A stretch of 64,000 bases of DNA from Prevotella scopos JCM 17725 (GCF_018127785.1 NZ_CP072389.1:372001-436000); one strand, 5' to 3'; numbered from the stretch's first letter, positions 1 to 8,695 are shown. A program made the numbers and translations. The notes: a model not told the origin generated them from the letters alone.

Positions 1-230
1 CCCTCTTACTTCAAATTCTAAATGCCCTTAAAGTTTCTATAAAGCCATCAGCTAACAGCATGCTATGGTATCGTTGCTCTTTGAGAGCATTGGTATCTCC
101 ATGATATGACGCTTACCTCTGTGTCTCAGTTTCTCTGTGTGCTTTTTAACTGTACCTATTTCTCTACCTTTTTCCTACTGAGCCTGTTTTAGGGCAGCTC
201 TGGGTCTTCCTTCTAATTCTCTGAAAAGTA
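1..230. other. No gene recognised at left edge
   Basis: This stretch has no convincing open reading frame on either strand. It lies beyond the minus-strand terminator at about 233-261, so it is separated from the candidate RNA transcript to its right. It could be the end of a gene or RNA lying mostly outside the window. Confidence 0.4.
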
Positions 231-487
231 AAAGAGCACGATAGGAAACCTATCATGCTCTTTCTATTTCATGTATGAAATTTCTGTTTTATGCTTGATT
301 TTTGGTTCATGCCTCACGGCAATCCCCAATCATCTTGCATCAATGTTACCCTTAATCAATTCTTTTTAATACCTTAACTAAACCTATTTATGTTATCTGA
401 ACAATCTCTTTTGTTCTACCTAAAAAAAATAACTAAAAACCTAAATCTATTACTACTAACCTAAACAATCTATTACTTGTCTTTTGA
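231..487 (-). ncRNA. Candidate structured small RNA
   Basis: A Bacteroidetes-type promoter on the minus strand (TTTG, 20 bases, then TACCTTTGC; the -7 box covers 493-500) should start a transcript near 487. The transcript would end at a strong terminator at 233-261, about 255 nt later. No ORF longer than a few codons lies between. The 3' half can fold: an ATGC/GCAT, GAT/ATC and TTGG/CCAA ladder encloses the segment ATTGCCGTGAGG. A similar arrangement with a related ATTGyCGyGAGG motif occurs near 39.2-39.5 kb. The promoter and terminator are seen directly; that this is a functional RNA is inference. Confidence 0.5.
233..263 (-). terminator. Rho-independent terminator
   Basis: Thirteen-base arms at 233-245 and 249-261 with a 3-base loop (one U-G wobble in the RNA) are followed on the minus strand by a T-rich run. 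It ends the candidate RNA that starts near 487. Confidence 0.75.
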
Positions 488-492
488 CGATG

Positions 493-500
493 CAAAGGTA
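493..500 (-). promoter_or_regulatory. Bacteroidetes-type promoter, -7 box
   Basis: TACCTTTG followed by C on the minus strand, with TTTG at 521-524 exactly 20 bases upstream. This is a near-ideal Bacteroidetes housekeeping promoter and no coding gene follows it. Confidence 0.65.
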
Positions 501-681
501 CGTATTGTTTGCGCACACACCAAATGTTTTAGGCATAATTTTACATGAAATTATGGTTTCTTGATTTGTATCAATTACAAATAGGATGGTTTGTTGAGTT
601 TTACAACAGTGATGATTGTAACTCAATTTTGTCTTAGTTTGTTAGTTTAAGTATGTTCTTTGCAATGCTAGAACCTCTTTT

Positions 682-972
682 CTAGTAAATCTTTATTTCA
701 GTGATAACCATAGAACCAACAGCTGCATTAAGTTTTTTGACCAAGTCCGATTGCATCATGCAAAGGTTAGAACGCAGTGCTGGGTTTATTATTTTTACGA
801 ATAGCGTTTGATTTTTTATAAACTTCTCTTGAGTATAACGCGTTATCGTCTCTCCGGTGACGGTATCCCAGGCTGCAATGATACGTTTTTGCAATAGGGG
901 GGATTCAAGTCCTTCCTGTCGCAAAAACTGATTGAGGAGATCGTCTAAAGGTTGTACTTTCCTTCTGAACAT
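682..972 (-). CDS. DUF721 (DciA-like) protein
   Basis: A 96-residue protein of the DUF721 family. The family signature is visible: a conserved tryptophan in the segment AAWDTVTGETITRYT (about residues 33-47), a central LFVKIINPALRS strand, and a C-terminal LVKKLNAAVGS helix. DUF721 includes DciA, which loads the replicative helicase in bacteria lacking DnaC, but short Bacteroidetes members are largely untested. The gene begins 3 bases after the recF stop codon, so the two are almost certainly co-transcribed, which fits a role around replication forks. The ATG start is at 970-972. Confidence 0.85.
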   Translation of the reverse strand: MFRRKVQPLDDLLNQFLRQEGLESPLLQKRIIAAWDTVTGETITRYTQEKFIKNQTLFVKIINPALRSNLCMMQSDLVKKLNAAVGSMVITEIKIY

Positions 973-975
973 AAT

Positions 976-2082
976 TTAGTCTTCTTTTTCATTGATTTCT
1001 CCGCCTTCAACAGAGAATAGTTTATAATCAAATCCACTACCTTGTAAAATCTTGTCTAAGTGGTCACGGTTGGTATCTGTAATGAAGATTTGTCCGAAGT
1101 CGTCACCCGAAACTAGGCGTACAATCTGTTCGACACGACTACTATCGAGTTTGTCAAAGATGTCGTCGAGCAAGAGTAGCGGTGTGTTGTTCCCTGCTGT
1201 ACGTCTCAGGAAATCAAACTGAGCAAGTTTCAGTGCTAACACGTAGGTTTTGTTTTGTCCCTGACTTCCTTCTTTTTTCATAGGATACCCACCGAGTTTC
1301 ATGACTAAGTCGTCCTTATGCGTACCATGAAGTGAAAACCCCATGATGCGATCTTTTGCCCGATCTCGCTGAATGACTTCTAATAAGTTGCCACGTTGAC
1401 AATGCGAAATATATTCAAGTGATACCTGCTCGCGATTATTACAGATGGTCTGATAAATACGCTGAAAGACGGGAGTAAGCTCTTTCACAAAGGCAGCACG
1501 CTTCTTATAGACAGCTTCACCATGTTCTGCCATCTGCATCTCTAACAGCTCTAAGAGTGTTATATCAGGTTCCTCCTCTTGTTTCAGGAGGCTATTACGC
1601 TGTTGCAAAGCCTTGTTGTATCGACTGAGCGATTCTATATAAGGTGTGTCGTACTGTGAGATAACAACATCCATTAGCTTTCGCCGCTCCTCACTTCCTC
1701 CTTCAATAAGTGTTGCATCAGCTGGAGAAACAAAGATTAGCGGCACCATTCCGATATGTTGTGATAAGCGTTTATATTCTTTCTTATTGCGTTTAAAATG
1801 CTTCTTTGTTCCACGTTTCATTCCGCAATAGACCTGCTCACGCTCACCAGCATCCGTGCTATAGTCTCCTTCTAGGACAAAGTAGTCAGCATCATGGCGC
1901 ATGACTTCAGAGTCTTTTGGATTAAAAGCACTCTTACAGAAGGAAAGGTAATAAACTGCATCCAGCAGATTGGTCTTTCCCTCACCATTATGTCCAATAA
2001 AACAATTAAGTTTAGCCGACAAGTCTAATGTTGCCGCCTGAATATTCTTATAGTTTATAATGGAAAGTTTTTCTAATTGCAT
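976..2082 (-). CDS. recF: DNA replication and repair protein RecF
   Basis: A full-length RecF of 368 residues, an SMC/ABC-type ATPase that recognises single/double-strand DNA junctions at gaps and helps RecO/RecR load RecA. Walker A is GHNGEGKT (30-37). The ABC signature region appears as SQGQNKTYVLALKLAQF near residue 270 and Walker B as PLLLLDDIFDKLD near residue 305. It is upstream of and nearly touches the DUF721 gene. A minus-strand promoter (2244-2251) lies about 160 bases upstream of the ATG, giving a long leader. It is not next to dnaA or dnaN here, as is usual outside classic recF operons. Confidence 0.97.
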   Translation of the reverse strand: MQLEKLSIINYKNIQAATLDLSAKLNCFIGHNGEGKTNLLDAVYYLSFCKSAFNPKDSEVMRHDADYFVLEGDYSTDAGEREQVYCGMKRGTKKHFKRNKKEYKRLSQHIGMVPLIFVSPADATLIEGGSEERRKLMDVVISQYDTPYIESLSRYNKALQQRNSLLKQEEEPDITLLELLEMQMAEHGEAVYKKRAAFVKELTPVFQRIYQTICNNREQVSLEYISHCQRGNLLEVIQRDRAKDRIMGFSLHGTHKDDLVMKLGGYPMKKEGSQGQNKTYVLALKLAQFDFLRRTAGNNTPLLLLDDIFDKLDSSRVEQIVRLVSGDDFGQIFITDTNRDHLDKILQGSGFDYKLFSVEGGEINEKED

Positions 2083-2243
2083 TGTCTTATATTTTTGCTT
2101 TGAATGAAAGGGAAATGAATGCTAACTATTCCTTCTTATGTGTTATAAAACTAAGAAAGACAATCCTCCCTTATCCTTAGAGAATAAAATATTCAATTAA
2201 TCCAGAGCTTCTTTAAATTCAATATTATCCTTCTCATTCTTTG

Positions 2244-2251
2244 CAAAGTTA
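2244..2251 (-). promoter_or_regulatory. Promoter for recF-DUF721 pair
   Basis: TAACTTTG followed by C on the minus strand matches the TAnnTTTG box. It faces recF and would leave a leader of about 155 bases. Confidence 0.5.
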
Positions 2252-2315
2252 ACTCATTTCCATTCAATAAAAGAAAAAAGTCGTTGATAAATTTCAATAT
2301 ATGCGACTTTTTGAT

Positions 2316-2323
2316 TAATTTTG
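2316..2323 (+). promoter_or_regulatory. Promoter for TPR-ribH pair
   Basis: TAATTTTG, about 58 bases before the ATG at 2382, matches the Bacteroidetes -7 box and is divergent from the recF promoter. Confidence 0.5.
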
Positions 2324-2381
2324 TCCCGCTATTATGCACCCCTTATAGATTAGAATAAAATAAAAAACATCATAACTTAAA

Positions 2382-3056
2382 ATGGTAAACAACAAAGAAC
2401 AGGGTACATTCGACGATACCCTTAACAAATCAGAGGTTGCGTTCTTGAAGTACAAGAAGCCTATTCTTATCGCCGTCGTTGCTATCATAGTAGCTGTAGC
2501 TGGTTTTTTCCTTTACAAAAACTACATCTCTGGTCCTCGTGAGGCTGAGGCTAGTACAGAGTTGGCTAAGAGCCAGACACTCTTCAATAATCAGCAGTAT
2601 GATCAGGCACTCGCTGGCTTCCAAAAAGTGCAGAGTGATTACAGTAACACAGATGCAGGTAACCTCGCAAACCTTTACGTAGCTCTTTGCTATGCTCATC
2701 AGGCTAAGCCAAATTGGACAAAGGCTTTGGAGAATGCAGAGAAGTTCAGTACATCTGATGACGAAATGATTAGTCCAGCATCTCAGATGGCACTTGGTGA
2801 CATCTACGCTAACAATAACCAGAACGATAAGGCGGTTGAATACTTCAAGAAGGCTGCTAAGATGGCTAACGCTGAGGCTGCAGACAATACAAACCTGAGC
2901 ATAGCTCCTTTAGCATTACGTAAGGCTGGTATCCTCCTCGAGAGCGAAGGCAAGAAGGCTGATGCACTTGTGATCTACAAGGATATCAAGAAGACATATG
3001 TCAACTCTCCTGTCTATCAGGACATTGACAAGTACATTGAGCGTGCTTCTAATTAA
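2382..3056 (+). CDS. Membrane-anchored tetratricopeptide repeat protein
   Basis: A 224-residue protein with a cytoplasmic start, one transmembrane helix at about residues 28-47 (ILIAVVAIIVAVAGFFLY) and an exported domain made of TPR-like helical pairs, for example NNQQYDQALAGFQKVQSDY and NNQNDKAVEYFKKAAKMA. The layout (short N-tail, one helix, TPR domain) is that of YfgM-like envelope proteins that associate with chaperone or secretion machinery, but the partner is unknown here. It is six bases upstream of ribH on the same strand, an arrangement common in Bacteroidales; no functional link with riboflavin is evident. Confidence 0.85.
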   Translation: MVNNKEQGTFDDTLNKSEVAFLKYKKPILIAVVAIIVAVAGFFLYKNYISGPREAEASTELAKSQTLFNNQQYDQALAGFQKVQSDYSNTDAGNLANLYVALCYAHQAKPNWTKALENAEKFSTSDDEMISPASQMALGDIYANNNQNDKAVEYFKKAAKMANAEAADNTNLSIAPLALRKAGILLESEGKKADALVIYKDIKKTYVNSPVYQDIDKYIERASN

Positions 3057-3062
3057 GCAACC

Positions 3063-3539
3063 ATGGCAACAGAACTTCATCATTTATCCGACTATGATGT
3101 ACAGAGCGTACCAGACGCAAGTAACATGTGTTTTGGTATTGTTGTAGCTGAGTGGAATTCGGAGATTACTGGTGCTTTACTTGATGGTGCTGTAAAAACC
3201 CTCGAGAAGCATGGTGCTATCCCAGAGAATATTCATATCAAGACTGTTCCTGGTAGCTTTGAACTCATTTATGGTGCACAGATGATGACCAAGAACGATG
3301 GTTTTGATGCCGTTATCATTCTTGGAAGTGTCATCCGTGGTGAAACTCCTCATTTCGACTATATCTGTGAGGGTGTTACCTATGGAATTGCTCGTCTCAA
3401 CGCATCGCAGAATATTCCTGTTATCTATGGTCTTCTCACAACAGACGACCTCCAGCAGGCTAAAGATCGTAGCGGTGGCCGACTTGGAAACAAGGGCGAT
3501 GAGTGTGCTATAGATGCTATTAAGATGGCTAAATTCTAA
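3063..3539 (+). CDS. ribH: 6,7-dimethyl-8-ribityllumazine synthase
   Basis: A 158-residue lumazine synthase, the penultimate step of riboflavin synthesis. It condenses 5-amino-6-ribitylaminouracil with 3,4-dihydroxy-2-butanone 4-phosphate in the cytoplasm, usually as a 60-mer or pentamer. Recognisable elements are [16 protein letters not shown] (substrate-binding start), [28 protein letters not shown] with the catalytic His, and the C-terminal [17 protein letters not shown] phosphate-binding region. Its length is normal. It is followed within 25 bases by a strong terminator, so the TPR gene and ribH form a two-gene unit. Confidence 0.96.
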   Translation: MATELHHLSDYDVQSVPDASNMCFGIVVAEWNSEITGALLDGAVKTLEKHGAIPENIHIKTVPGSFELIYGAQMMTKNDGFDAVIILGSVIRGETPHFDYICEGVTYGIARLNASQNIPVIYGLLTTDDLQQAKDRSGGRLGNKGDECAIDAIKMAKF

Positions 3540-3561
3540 AGCGATCTCATTAAATAAAATC

Positions 3562-3604
3562 AAAAAAGGCAGTAGTAATGGTTTACCATCTACTGCCTTT
3601 TTTT
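3562..3604 (+). terminator. Rho-independent terminator after ribH
   Basis: AAAAAGGCAGTAG pairs perfectly with CTACTGCCTTTTT, enclosing an additional small ATGG/CCAT stem, with a T run after it. It ends the TPR-ribH unit and would also work from the opposite strand. Confidence 0.9.
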
Positions 3605-4097
3605 GGCTCTGTAGGAAAGGTTTGGTGATGGGTGATGTTTGTTGGGTGATAATGGTTACCTCTGCTGCAAACTTAGAGTTCCCTGCTAAAACCTAGAGTA
3701 CTCTTCTTTTCTTTGTGTTAGATAATCTATCGAGAGACTTACTTTCATCATTTTTTATATCGGAAGAACAAAAAGCCTATACCACTTATCCTACTGCGTT
3801 AGATTATGTAATCGATAAACTCAATTTGCTGTCATTTCTGTCATTGTTATTGGGTGTATAACTCGTTATATTATAGTAGGATACATGAAATGTTAAAAAT
3901 GATAGCAACCTAAAATAAAAGTATTGTTTGTTTAATACGATAATTTTTGGCTCTACAATGATTCATGTGAGTAATTCGTCATAGAGCCTAAAATATTGTC
4001 AAAAAGCATAGTCTCCAACTAAACACAACTCTAGATTGACCTTAGTTTTAATACGCTTAACACACATTAAATCTCGATCTTTCCATATACAACAATG
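3605..4097. other. Gene-free intergenic stretch with a hairpin
   Basis: No credible ORF. At 3944-3992 a GGCTCTA-type arm pairs with TAGAGCC across about 25 bases and is flanked by A/T runs on both sides; this could be a terminator or the remnant of an element end. The 22-bp repeat array begins just to the right. Confidence 0.4.
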
Positions 4098-4207
4098 GTG
4101 TTACCCCTTCGCACATGTTGTGCATACCATCCGCACCATAAGTGTTAAGCATCAACACCACACGTGCTAAGCACCAACACCACACGTGTGGAATATCAAC
4201 ACACAAC
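4098..4207. repeat. 22-bp degenerate tandem repeat array (5 units)
   Basis: Five consecutive 22-base units start at 4098, 4120, 4142, 4164 and 4186. The best unit begins GTGTTAAGCATCAACACC; its neighbour differs by only two bases (GTGCTAAGCACCAACACC). Outer units are increasingly diverged. A 12-bp palindrome CCACACGTGTGG (4180-4191) spans a unit junction. On the opposite strand the core reads GGTGTTGATG, which also occurs in the array at 20410-20475. Confidence 0.75.
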
Positions 4208-4402
4208 CCACAACCCATACACTGCGTTATAGAGACAAATAATTCTTATTTGCGAACTCTTGTTATTCCAAAGTTTGGAACGATAATTCTCTACCGAGTC
4301 ACAAGTACTTTTATAGGATTTTCATCTGTAAACTTATGTCCGAACAGTAGACTAACTTTTTCAGTCGAAATACTTGAAAGCTTAACAAGAACTATTCTCT
4401 TT

Positions 4403-5650
4403 TTATTCGTACTGCATTGATTTAGCCGGATGGATATGGCTAATAAGATAGCTTGGTGCAATCAATACAATAACACAAACTAACATAGTGGCAATGTTCA
4501 ATGCTAAGATAAGTGGGAGGTTTAGTTCTACAGGAACTGTGCTGACATAGTAAGTCTGTGGGTCAAGCTTTATTAATCCGGTCCATTTCTGTAAACAGAC
4601 AATTCCCAGTCCTATGATATTACCTATAAGCAGACCTCTAGCTATTATAAAACTGGCAAACCAAAGGAAGATGTGACGTATCTGACGATTGCGAGAGCCA
4701 AGTGCCTTCAAGATACCAATCATTTGTGTACGTTCAAGAATGATAATCAATAAGCCTGATATCATTGTTACTCCCGCAACAGAAATCATCAATGCAAGGA
4801 TAATCCATACGTTCATATCCATCAAGTCGAGCCAAGAGAATATCTGTGGGTTTTGCTCTATGATGTTCTCTGCAGAGTAAGTTTCACCATAATGGTCAAC
4901 CGTATTTTTTACCTTCTTTAGGACACGTAGCGTAACCGCATCTAACTGTGAAAAGTCATTGACTTCTAATTCTACGCCACTGCATTGGTCAGGTTCCCAA
5001 CCATTTAGTTTGTTTGTTGTGTACAAATCGGTGAAACACATTTGAGAATCAAACTGCTTCATGTTTGTGGCATAGATGCCAGCAATCGTAAATTTACGTG
5101 TACGAACACCCTGAGTGTTGATAAAATAAGCAAAGATACGTTGGCCTACCTTTAGATTGAGTTTGTCAGCTATCGTTTTAGAAATAACTAGTTTTTGCTG
5201 ATTTTCTGTATTGGAGAAGCGAGGTAGGCTACCTTCTATCATGTTGTCATGAATGAAGGTTGAGTCAAAGTCTGTCCCAACTCCTTTCAGCATAACACCT
5301 AGAAAGTCATTATCAGTCTTCAAGATACCTTGTGTATATGCATATCGTTCTGTGTGTTTTACGCCAGGGACCGCCTTCAGCACCTTTATCAGTGAATCAT
5401 TTACTGCTATAGGATATTGCTCAGAACTCTGAAGTGTAAGGAAATTGGCAACCGTTATATTACTTCCAAACCCTACCATCTTATCACGGATGGAATGTTT
5501 AAAGCCTAATACAACGCAGACTGACACAATCATCACAGCCAAACCTATTGCAACACCAACTGTTGCAATGGTGATAGCGGGTTTTGACACTTTTCGAGTT
5601 TTGTCTCCTCCGTTATGTATCTTACGAGCAATGAAAAGTGGGTAGTTCAT
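4403..5650 (-). CDS. FtsX/LolE-type ABC transporter permease
   Basis: A 415-residue inner-membrane permease of the MacB/FtsX class. The N-terminus reads MNYPLFIARKI, and a first membrane helix at about 28-50 (AITIATVGVAIGLAVMIVSV) is followed by a large periplasmic MacB-type domain (about 60-265) and three more helices (about 280-300, 330-350, 385-405). Family members with this start and size are annotated as lipoprotein-releasing (LolC/E-like) permeases; in Bacteroidetes the ATPase is often encoded elsewhere, and no ATPase gene is adjacent here. Its upstream region is entirely occupied by a 229-bp inverted-repeat element, so its promoter may lie within that element. Confidence 0.88.
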   Translation of the reverse strand: MNYPLFIARKIHNGGDKTRKVSKPAITIATVGVAIGLAVMIVSVCVVLGFKHSIRDKMVGFGSNITVANFLTLQSSEQYPIAVNDSLIKVLKAVPGVKHTERYAYTQGILKTDNDFLGVMLKGVGTDFDSTFIHDNMIEGSLPRFSNTENQQKLVISKTIADKLNLKVGQRIFAYFINTQGVRTRKFTIAGIYATNMKQFDSQMCFTDLYTTNKLNGWEPDQCSGVELEVNDFSQLDAVTLRVLKKVKNTVDHYGETYSAENIIEQNPQIFSWLDLMDMNVWIILALMISVAGVTMISGLLIIILERTQMIGILKALGSRNRQIRHIFLWFASFIIARGLLIGNIIGLGIVCLQKWTGLIKLDPQTYYVSTVPVELNLPLILALNIATMLVCVIVLIAPSYLISHIHPAKSMQYE

Positions 5651-5657
5651 TGGTTTA

Positions 5658-5886
5658 ATTTATAATTCAAAATTCAGAATTCATAATTATGATTACCATC
5701 ATTCGGTAGGACTGAAGTCTTTCCTTATATCCAAATTACATATCTAAGTACTTATACCTTATCTATAATTTTATACTTATCTCTTTGTTTGAAAACGCTA
5801 CCAATTAAGTTTGAGTATTGTTATAGGCAACAAATATCAGTTATTATAATTCTGAATTCTATGTTCTGAATTATGGAATTATAAAT
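5658..5886. mobile_element. MITE-like inverted-repeat element
   Basis: The left end (5658-5690, starting ATTTATAATTCAAAATTCAG) and right end (5843-5886) are imperfect inverted copies of about 31 bases; the reversed right end starts ATTTATAATTCCATAATTCA. Nothing in the 229 bp is coding. It fills the gap between the aminotransferase stop and the permease start. No clear target duplication is visible, so insertion is inferred from the terminal repeats only. Confidence 0.55.
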
Positions 5887-5890
5887 ACCT

Positions 5891-7096
5891 TTATTCTTCT
5901 TCAATACGTCCAGGATAAGCCTCTAAAGCCTTCTGAAGTACTATCAACGCACGTTGTAAATCTTCACGTTTCAGTACGTAGGCAATGCGTACTTGATTAC
6001 GACCTGCATCTGGTGTGGTGTAAAAACCACTTGCTGGTGCCATCATTACGGTCTCACCTTCATAGCTAAACTCCTCCAAACACCAACGACAGAATTTATC
6101 CGAATCGTCAACAGGAAGTTTTGCTACAGTATAGAAGGCTCCCATTGGGATAGGAGAGTAAACGCCAGGAATACGATTGAGCCCGTCAATAAGACATTTA
6201 CGGCGTTCCACATACTCATCATAGACACTACGATAGTAAGAAGCAGGCGCATCAAGACTTGCCTCAGCAACAATCTGACCAATCAGTGGAGGAGAGAGGC
6301 GTGCTTGACAGAACTTCATTACCGCTTTACGTATCTCTTGGTTCTTCGTAATCAGCGCACCAATACGAATACCACACTCACTATAACGTTTTGATACAGA
6401 GTCGATGAGTATGGTATTGTTCTCAATTCCCTGCAAGTGCATTGCAGAGATGTAAGGTGAACCAGTATAGATATACTCACGATAAACTTCGTCCGAGAAG
6501 AGATAGAGATCATATTTCTTTACGAGATCACGGATTTGATTCATCTCTCTTCTTGTGTACAGATAACCCGTAGGATTGTTCGGATTACATATCAAGATGG
6601 CACGTGTCTTCTCGTTGATAAGCTCTTCAAACTTTTCAACCTTAGGCAAGGCAAATCCTTCTTCAATGGATGTTGCTATCGTCTTTATCTTTGCACCTGC
6701 AGATATGGCAAAAGCCATGTAGTTGGCGTAGGCAGGTTCAGGGACTATAATCTCATCTCCTGGATTTAGACAAGCCATGAACGAATACAGTACAGCTTCA
6801 GAACCACCAGCGGTAATGATTATTTCATCAGGAGATACCTTTATATTGAACTTCTCATAAAAAGTACAGAGTTTTTCTCTATAAGAAAGATATCCTTGAG
6901 AAGGTGAATATTCTAAAACTTTACGATCAATCTTCTTCAGAGCATCTAATCCGCATTGCGGTGTGGGGAGATCAGGTTGACCAATATTCAAATGATAAAC
7001 TTTTATACCACGATTCTTTGCTGCAACGGCAAGTGGAGCCAATTTTCTAATAGGTGACTCCGGCATTTCAAGTCCTCGAACTGATATTTCTGGCAT
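5891..7096 (-). CDS. Class I/II PLP-dependent aminotransferase
   Basis: A 401-residue fold-type I aminotransferase. The motifs are NIGQPDLPTPQ near residue 37, ITAGGSEAVLYSFMACLNPGDEI (cofactor phosphate region), ICNPNNPTGYL with the conserved Asn, FSDEVYREYI with the PLP-binding Asp/Tyr, and SVSKRYSECGIRIG with the Schiff-base lysine. Members of this group act on aspartate, aromatic or branched substrates; the sequence does not settle which. It has its own promoter (7169-7176) and is divergent from the DUF4494 gene. Confidence 0.9.
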   Translation of the reverse strand: MPEISVRGLEMPESPIRKLAPLAVAAKNRGIKVYHLNIGQPDLPTPQCGLDALKKIDRKVLEYSPSQGYLSYREKLCTFYEKFNIKVSPDEIIITAGGSEAVLYSFMACLNPGDEIIVPEPAYANYMAFAISAGAKIKTIATSIEEGFALPKVEKFEELINEKTRAILICNPNNPTGYLYTRREMNQIRDLVKKYDLYLFSDEVYREYIYTGSPYISAMHLQGIENNTILIDSVSKRYSECGIRIGALITKNQEIRKAVMKFCQARLSPPLIGQIVAEASLDAPASYYRSVYDEYVERRKCLIDGLNRIPGVYSPIPMGAFYTVAKLPVDDSDKFCRWCLEEFSYEGETVMMAPASGFYTTPDAGRNQVRIAYVLKREDLQRALIVLQKALEAYPGRIEEE

Positions 7097-7168
7097 AATA
7101 ATTTTGTTTATTCTCTCAATAATGGAGAGAGCAGAAAGTTCTGCTCTTATGTTCTATCTACAATGTTG

Positions 7169-7176
7169 CAAAGATA
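7169..7176 (-). promoter_or_regulatory. Aminotransferase promoter
   Basis: TATCTTTG followed by C on the minus strand, about 73 bases before the ATG at 7096. Confidence 0.55.
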
Positions 7177-7229
7177 GACATTTTTTTTATTTTAACCGCA
7201 CTTTTGTCAGATTAACGCAGATTTTTTAC

Positions 7230-7237
7230 TACTTTTG
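7230..7237 (+). promoter_or_regulatory. Promoter for DUF4494-yggS pair
   Basis: TACTTTTG followed by C, about 85 bases before the ATG at 7322; divergent from the aminotransferase promoter. Confidence 0.55.
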
Positions 7238-7321
7238 CACATATAAAAAACTGCCTAAAGCTCTTTGGTTTGTCTTTATCTGATAGCTGAAAAGCAAGGC
7301 TAAAAAACATAAAGATTAATT

Positions 7322-7801
7322 ATGAGAACTAGAACAAGCACTTGGTTTGAAACACGAGTTAGATATGACAAAACCATGGAGGATGGTCAGAATAAGAAGG
7401 TCATTGAGCAGTATGTGGTTGATGCCTTGAGTTTCTCTGAAGCTGAGGAGTTCATCACGGAGGAGATGTCACATTATGTTAGTGGTGAGTTTGATGTAAA
7501 AGCGATATCGCCAGCTACATATGGTGAGATATTCTTTAGTGATATTGATACTGATGACAAGTGGTTCAAAGCAAAGCTTGCCTTTATTACTTTAGACGAA
7601 AAAACAGAAAAGGAAAAGCGTACTTCTGTAACTTATCTTGTTCAGGCGCATTCTGTAAGTGGTGCCGTCAAGCATGTTGATGAGGTGATGGGCTCAACAA
7701 TGATAGATTATGAGATCGTTGCCATTACTGAAACAAAGATTATGGATGTCTTTGAGCATCGTGCTGGGAAGAAGAACGATAAACCAGAGTTCGAGAAATA
7801 A
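7322..7801 (+). CDS. DUF4494 domain protein
   Basis: A 159-residue protein that starts MRTRTSTWFETRVRYDKT and matches the DUF4494 family, restricted to Bacteroidetes and of unknown function. It has no signal peptide or membrane helix and looks like a small cytoplasmic alpha/beta protein with two similar halves: the pair FSEAEEFITEEM / SGAVKHVDEVMG are the repeated helices and VKAISPATYGEIFFS / YEIVAITETKIMDVFE the strands. It lies 33 bases upstream of the YggS gene, so they are probably co-transcribed. Confidence 0.8.
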   Translation: MRTRTSTWFETRVRYDKTMEDGQNKKVIEQYVVDALSFSEAEEFITEEMSHYVSGEFDVKAISPATYGEIFFSDIDTDDKWFKAKLAFITLDEKTEKEKRTSVTYLVQAHSVSGAVKHVDEVMGSTMIDYEIVAITETKIMDVFEHRAGKKNDKPEFEK

Positions 7802-7834
7802 TTTAAATCACGCATATAAACGGAACTTGCAGTT

Positions 7835-8506
7835 ATGTACGATGTAGCAAAAAATTTACACGAGGTGCTTAGGAATCTTCCTGATGGTGTGAAGTTGGTT
7901 GCCATCAGTAAGTTTCACCCGAACGAATACTTAGAGGCAGCTTATCGAGAAGGGCAGCGTATCTTTGGCGAAAGTCAGGTACAGGAACTTTCTGGTAAGG
8001 TTGAGACACTTCCTAAAGATATTGAGTGGCACTTTATTGGTCATCTTCAGACCAATAAAGTGAAGTATATTGCACCTTATATCTCGATGATTGAAGCAGT
8101 TGACTCTTTGAAGCTATTGAAAGAGATTAATAAGCAAGCTGCTAAGTACAATCGAGTTATCAATGTTCTTCTTGAACTTCATATAGCTAAAGAAGAGACA
8201 AAATATGGGTTTTCCCCAGATGCTTGTCGTGAGTTCTTAGAGAATGGAGAATGGCGGGAGCTTAAGAATGTACACATCTCAGGCTTGATGATGATGGCAT
8301 CAAATGTAGATGATCGTAGTCAGATAAAACAAGAGATGACGTTGGCAGCCAATCTCTTCGATGAACTGAAAGCTAAGTATTTTGCTAACGACCCTGAATT
8401 CAAAGAGCGGTCATGGGGTATGAGTCATGATTATGACATCGCTGTAGAGTGTCGTTCAACGATGGTTCGCGTGGGTACAACTATCTTTGGTCCACGTGTA
8501 TATTAG
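7835..8506 (+). CDS. YggS family PLP homeostasis protein
   Basis: A 223-residue single-domain PLP-binding protein (YggS/PROSC, COG0325), which buffers pyridoxal phosphate in the cytoplasm and has no known catalytic reaction. Visible motifs are LVAISKFHP with the PLP lysine, FGESQVQEL, WHFIGHLQTNKVKYI and the C-terminal MSHDYDIAVECRSTMVRVGTTIFG. Length and ends are normal. The stop codon TAG is partly supplied by the inserted IS (TA from the target duplication, G from the IS). In the uninterrupted sequence the codon would be TAA, so the protein is unchanged. Confidence 0.94.
   Translation: MYDVAKNLHEVLRNLPDGVKLVAISKFHPNEYLEAAYREGQRIFGESQVQELSGKVETLPKDIEWHFIGHLQTNKVKYIAPYISMIEAVDSLKLLKEINKQAAKYNRVINVLLELHIAKEETKYGFSPDACREFLENGEWRELKNVHISGLMMMASNVDDRSQIKQEMTLAANLFDELKAKYFANDPEFKERSWGMSHDYDIAVECRSTMVRVGTTIFGPRVY
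8499..8505. repeat. Target-site duplication, left copy
   Basis: TATATTA directly before the IS end (GGGAAT...), identical to TATATTA at 10187-10193 directly after the other end. Confidence 0.85.
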
Positions 8507-8557
8507 GGAATTTCAGTTAATTCACTCCTGAACCTGCCAAGAGCATTCAAAAACTGG

Positions 8558-8592
8558 ATTCTTTTTCTTGGAAAAGTTCCTAGAAAAAGAAT
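8558..8592 (-). terminator. Hairpin downstream of the transposase
   Basis: ATTCTTTTTCT (8558-8568) pairs perfectly with AGAAAAAGAAT (8582-8592), with a GGAA/TTCC extension inside the loop. It lies about 100 bases after the transposase stop inside the IS. Confidence 0.5.
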
Positions 8593-8695
8593 TTGCAGTG
8601 TTTTCTGCTCAAAAATCTCAAATGTTGAGCCGTATGGGCATACCTGCCCCTTCCATACCTGCCTATGGATGGATATAAATCACCTTATCTTTTTA

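Noticed and set aside
4142..4420. Plus-strand 92-codon ORF across the 22-bp array
   Set aside because: It is read through tandem repeats and into the end of the permease gene on the other strand; the residues repeat with the DNA and there is no ribosome site or promoter.
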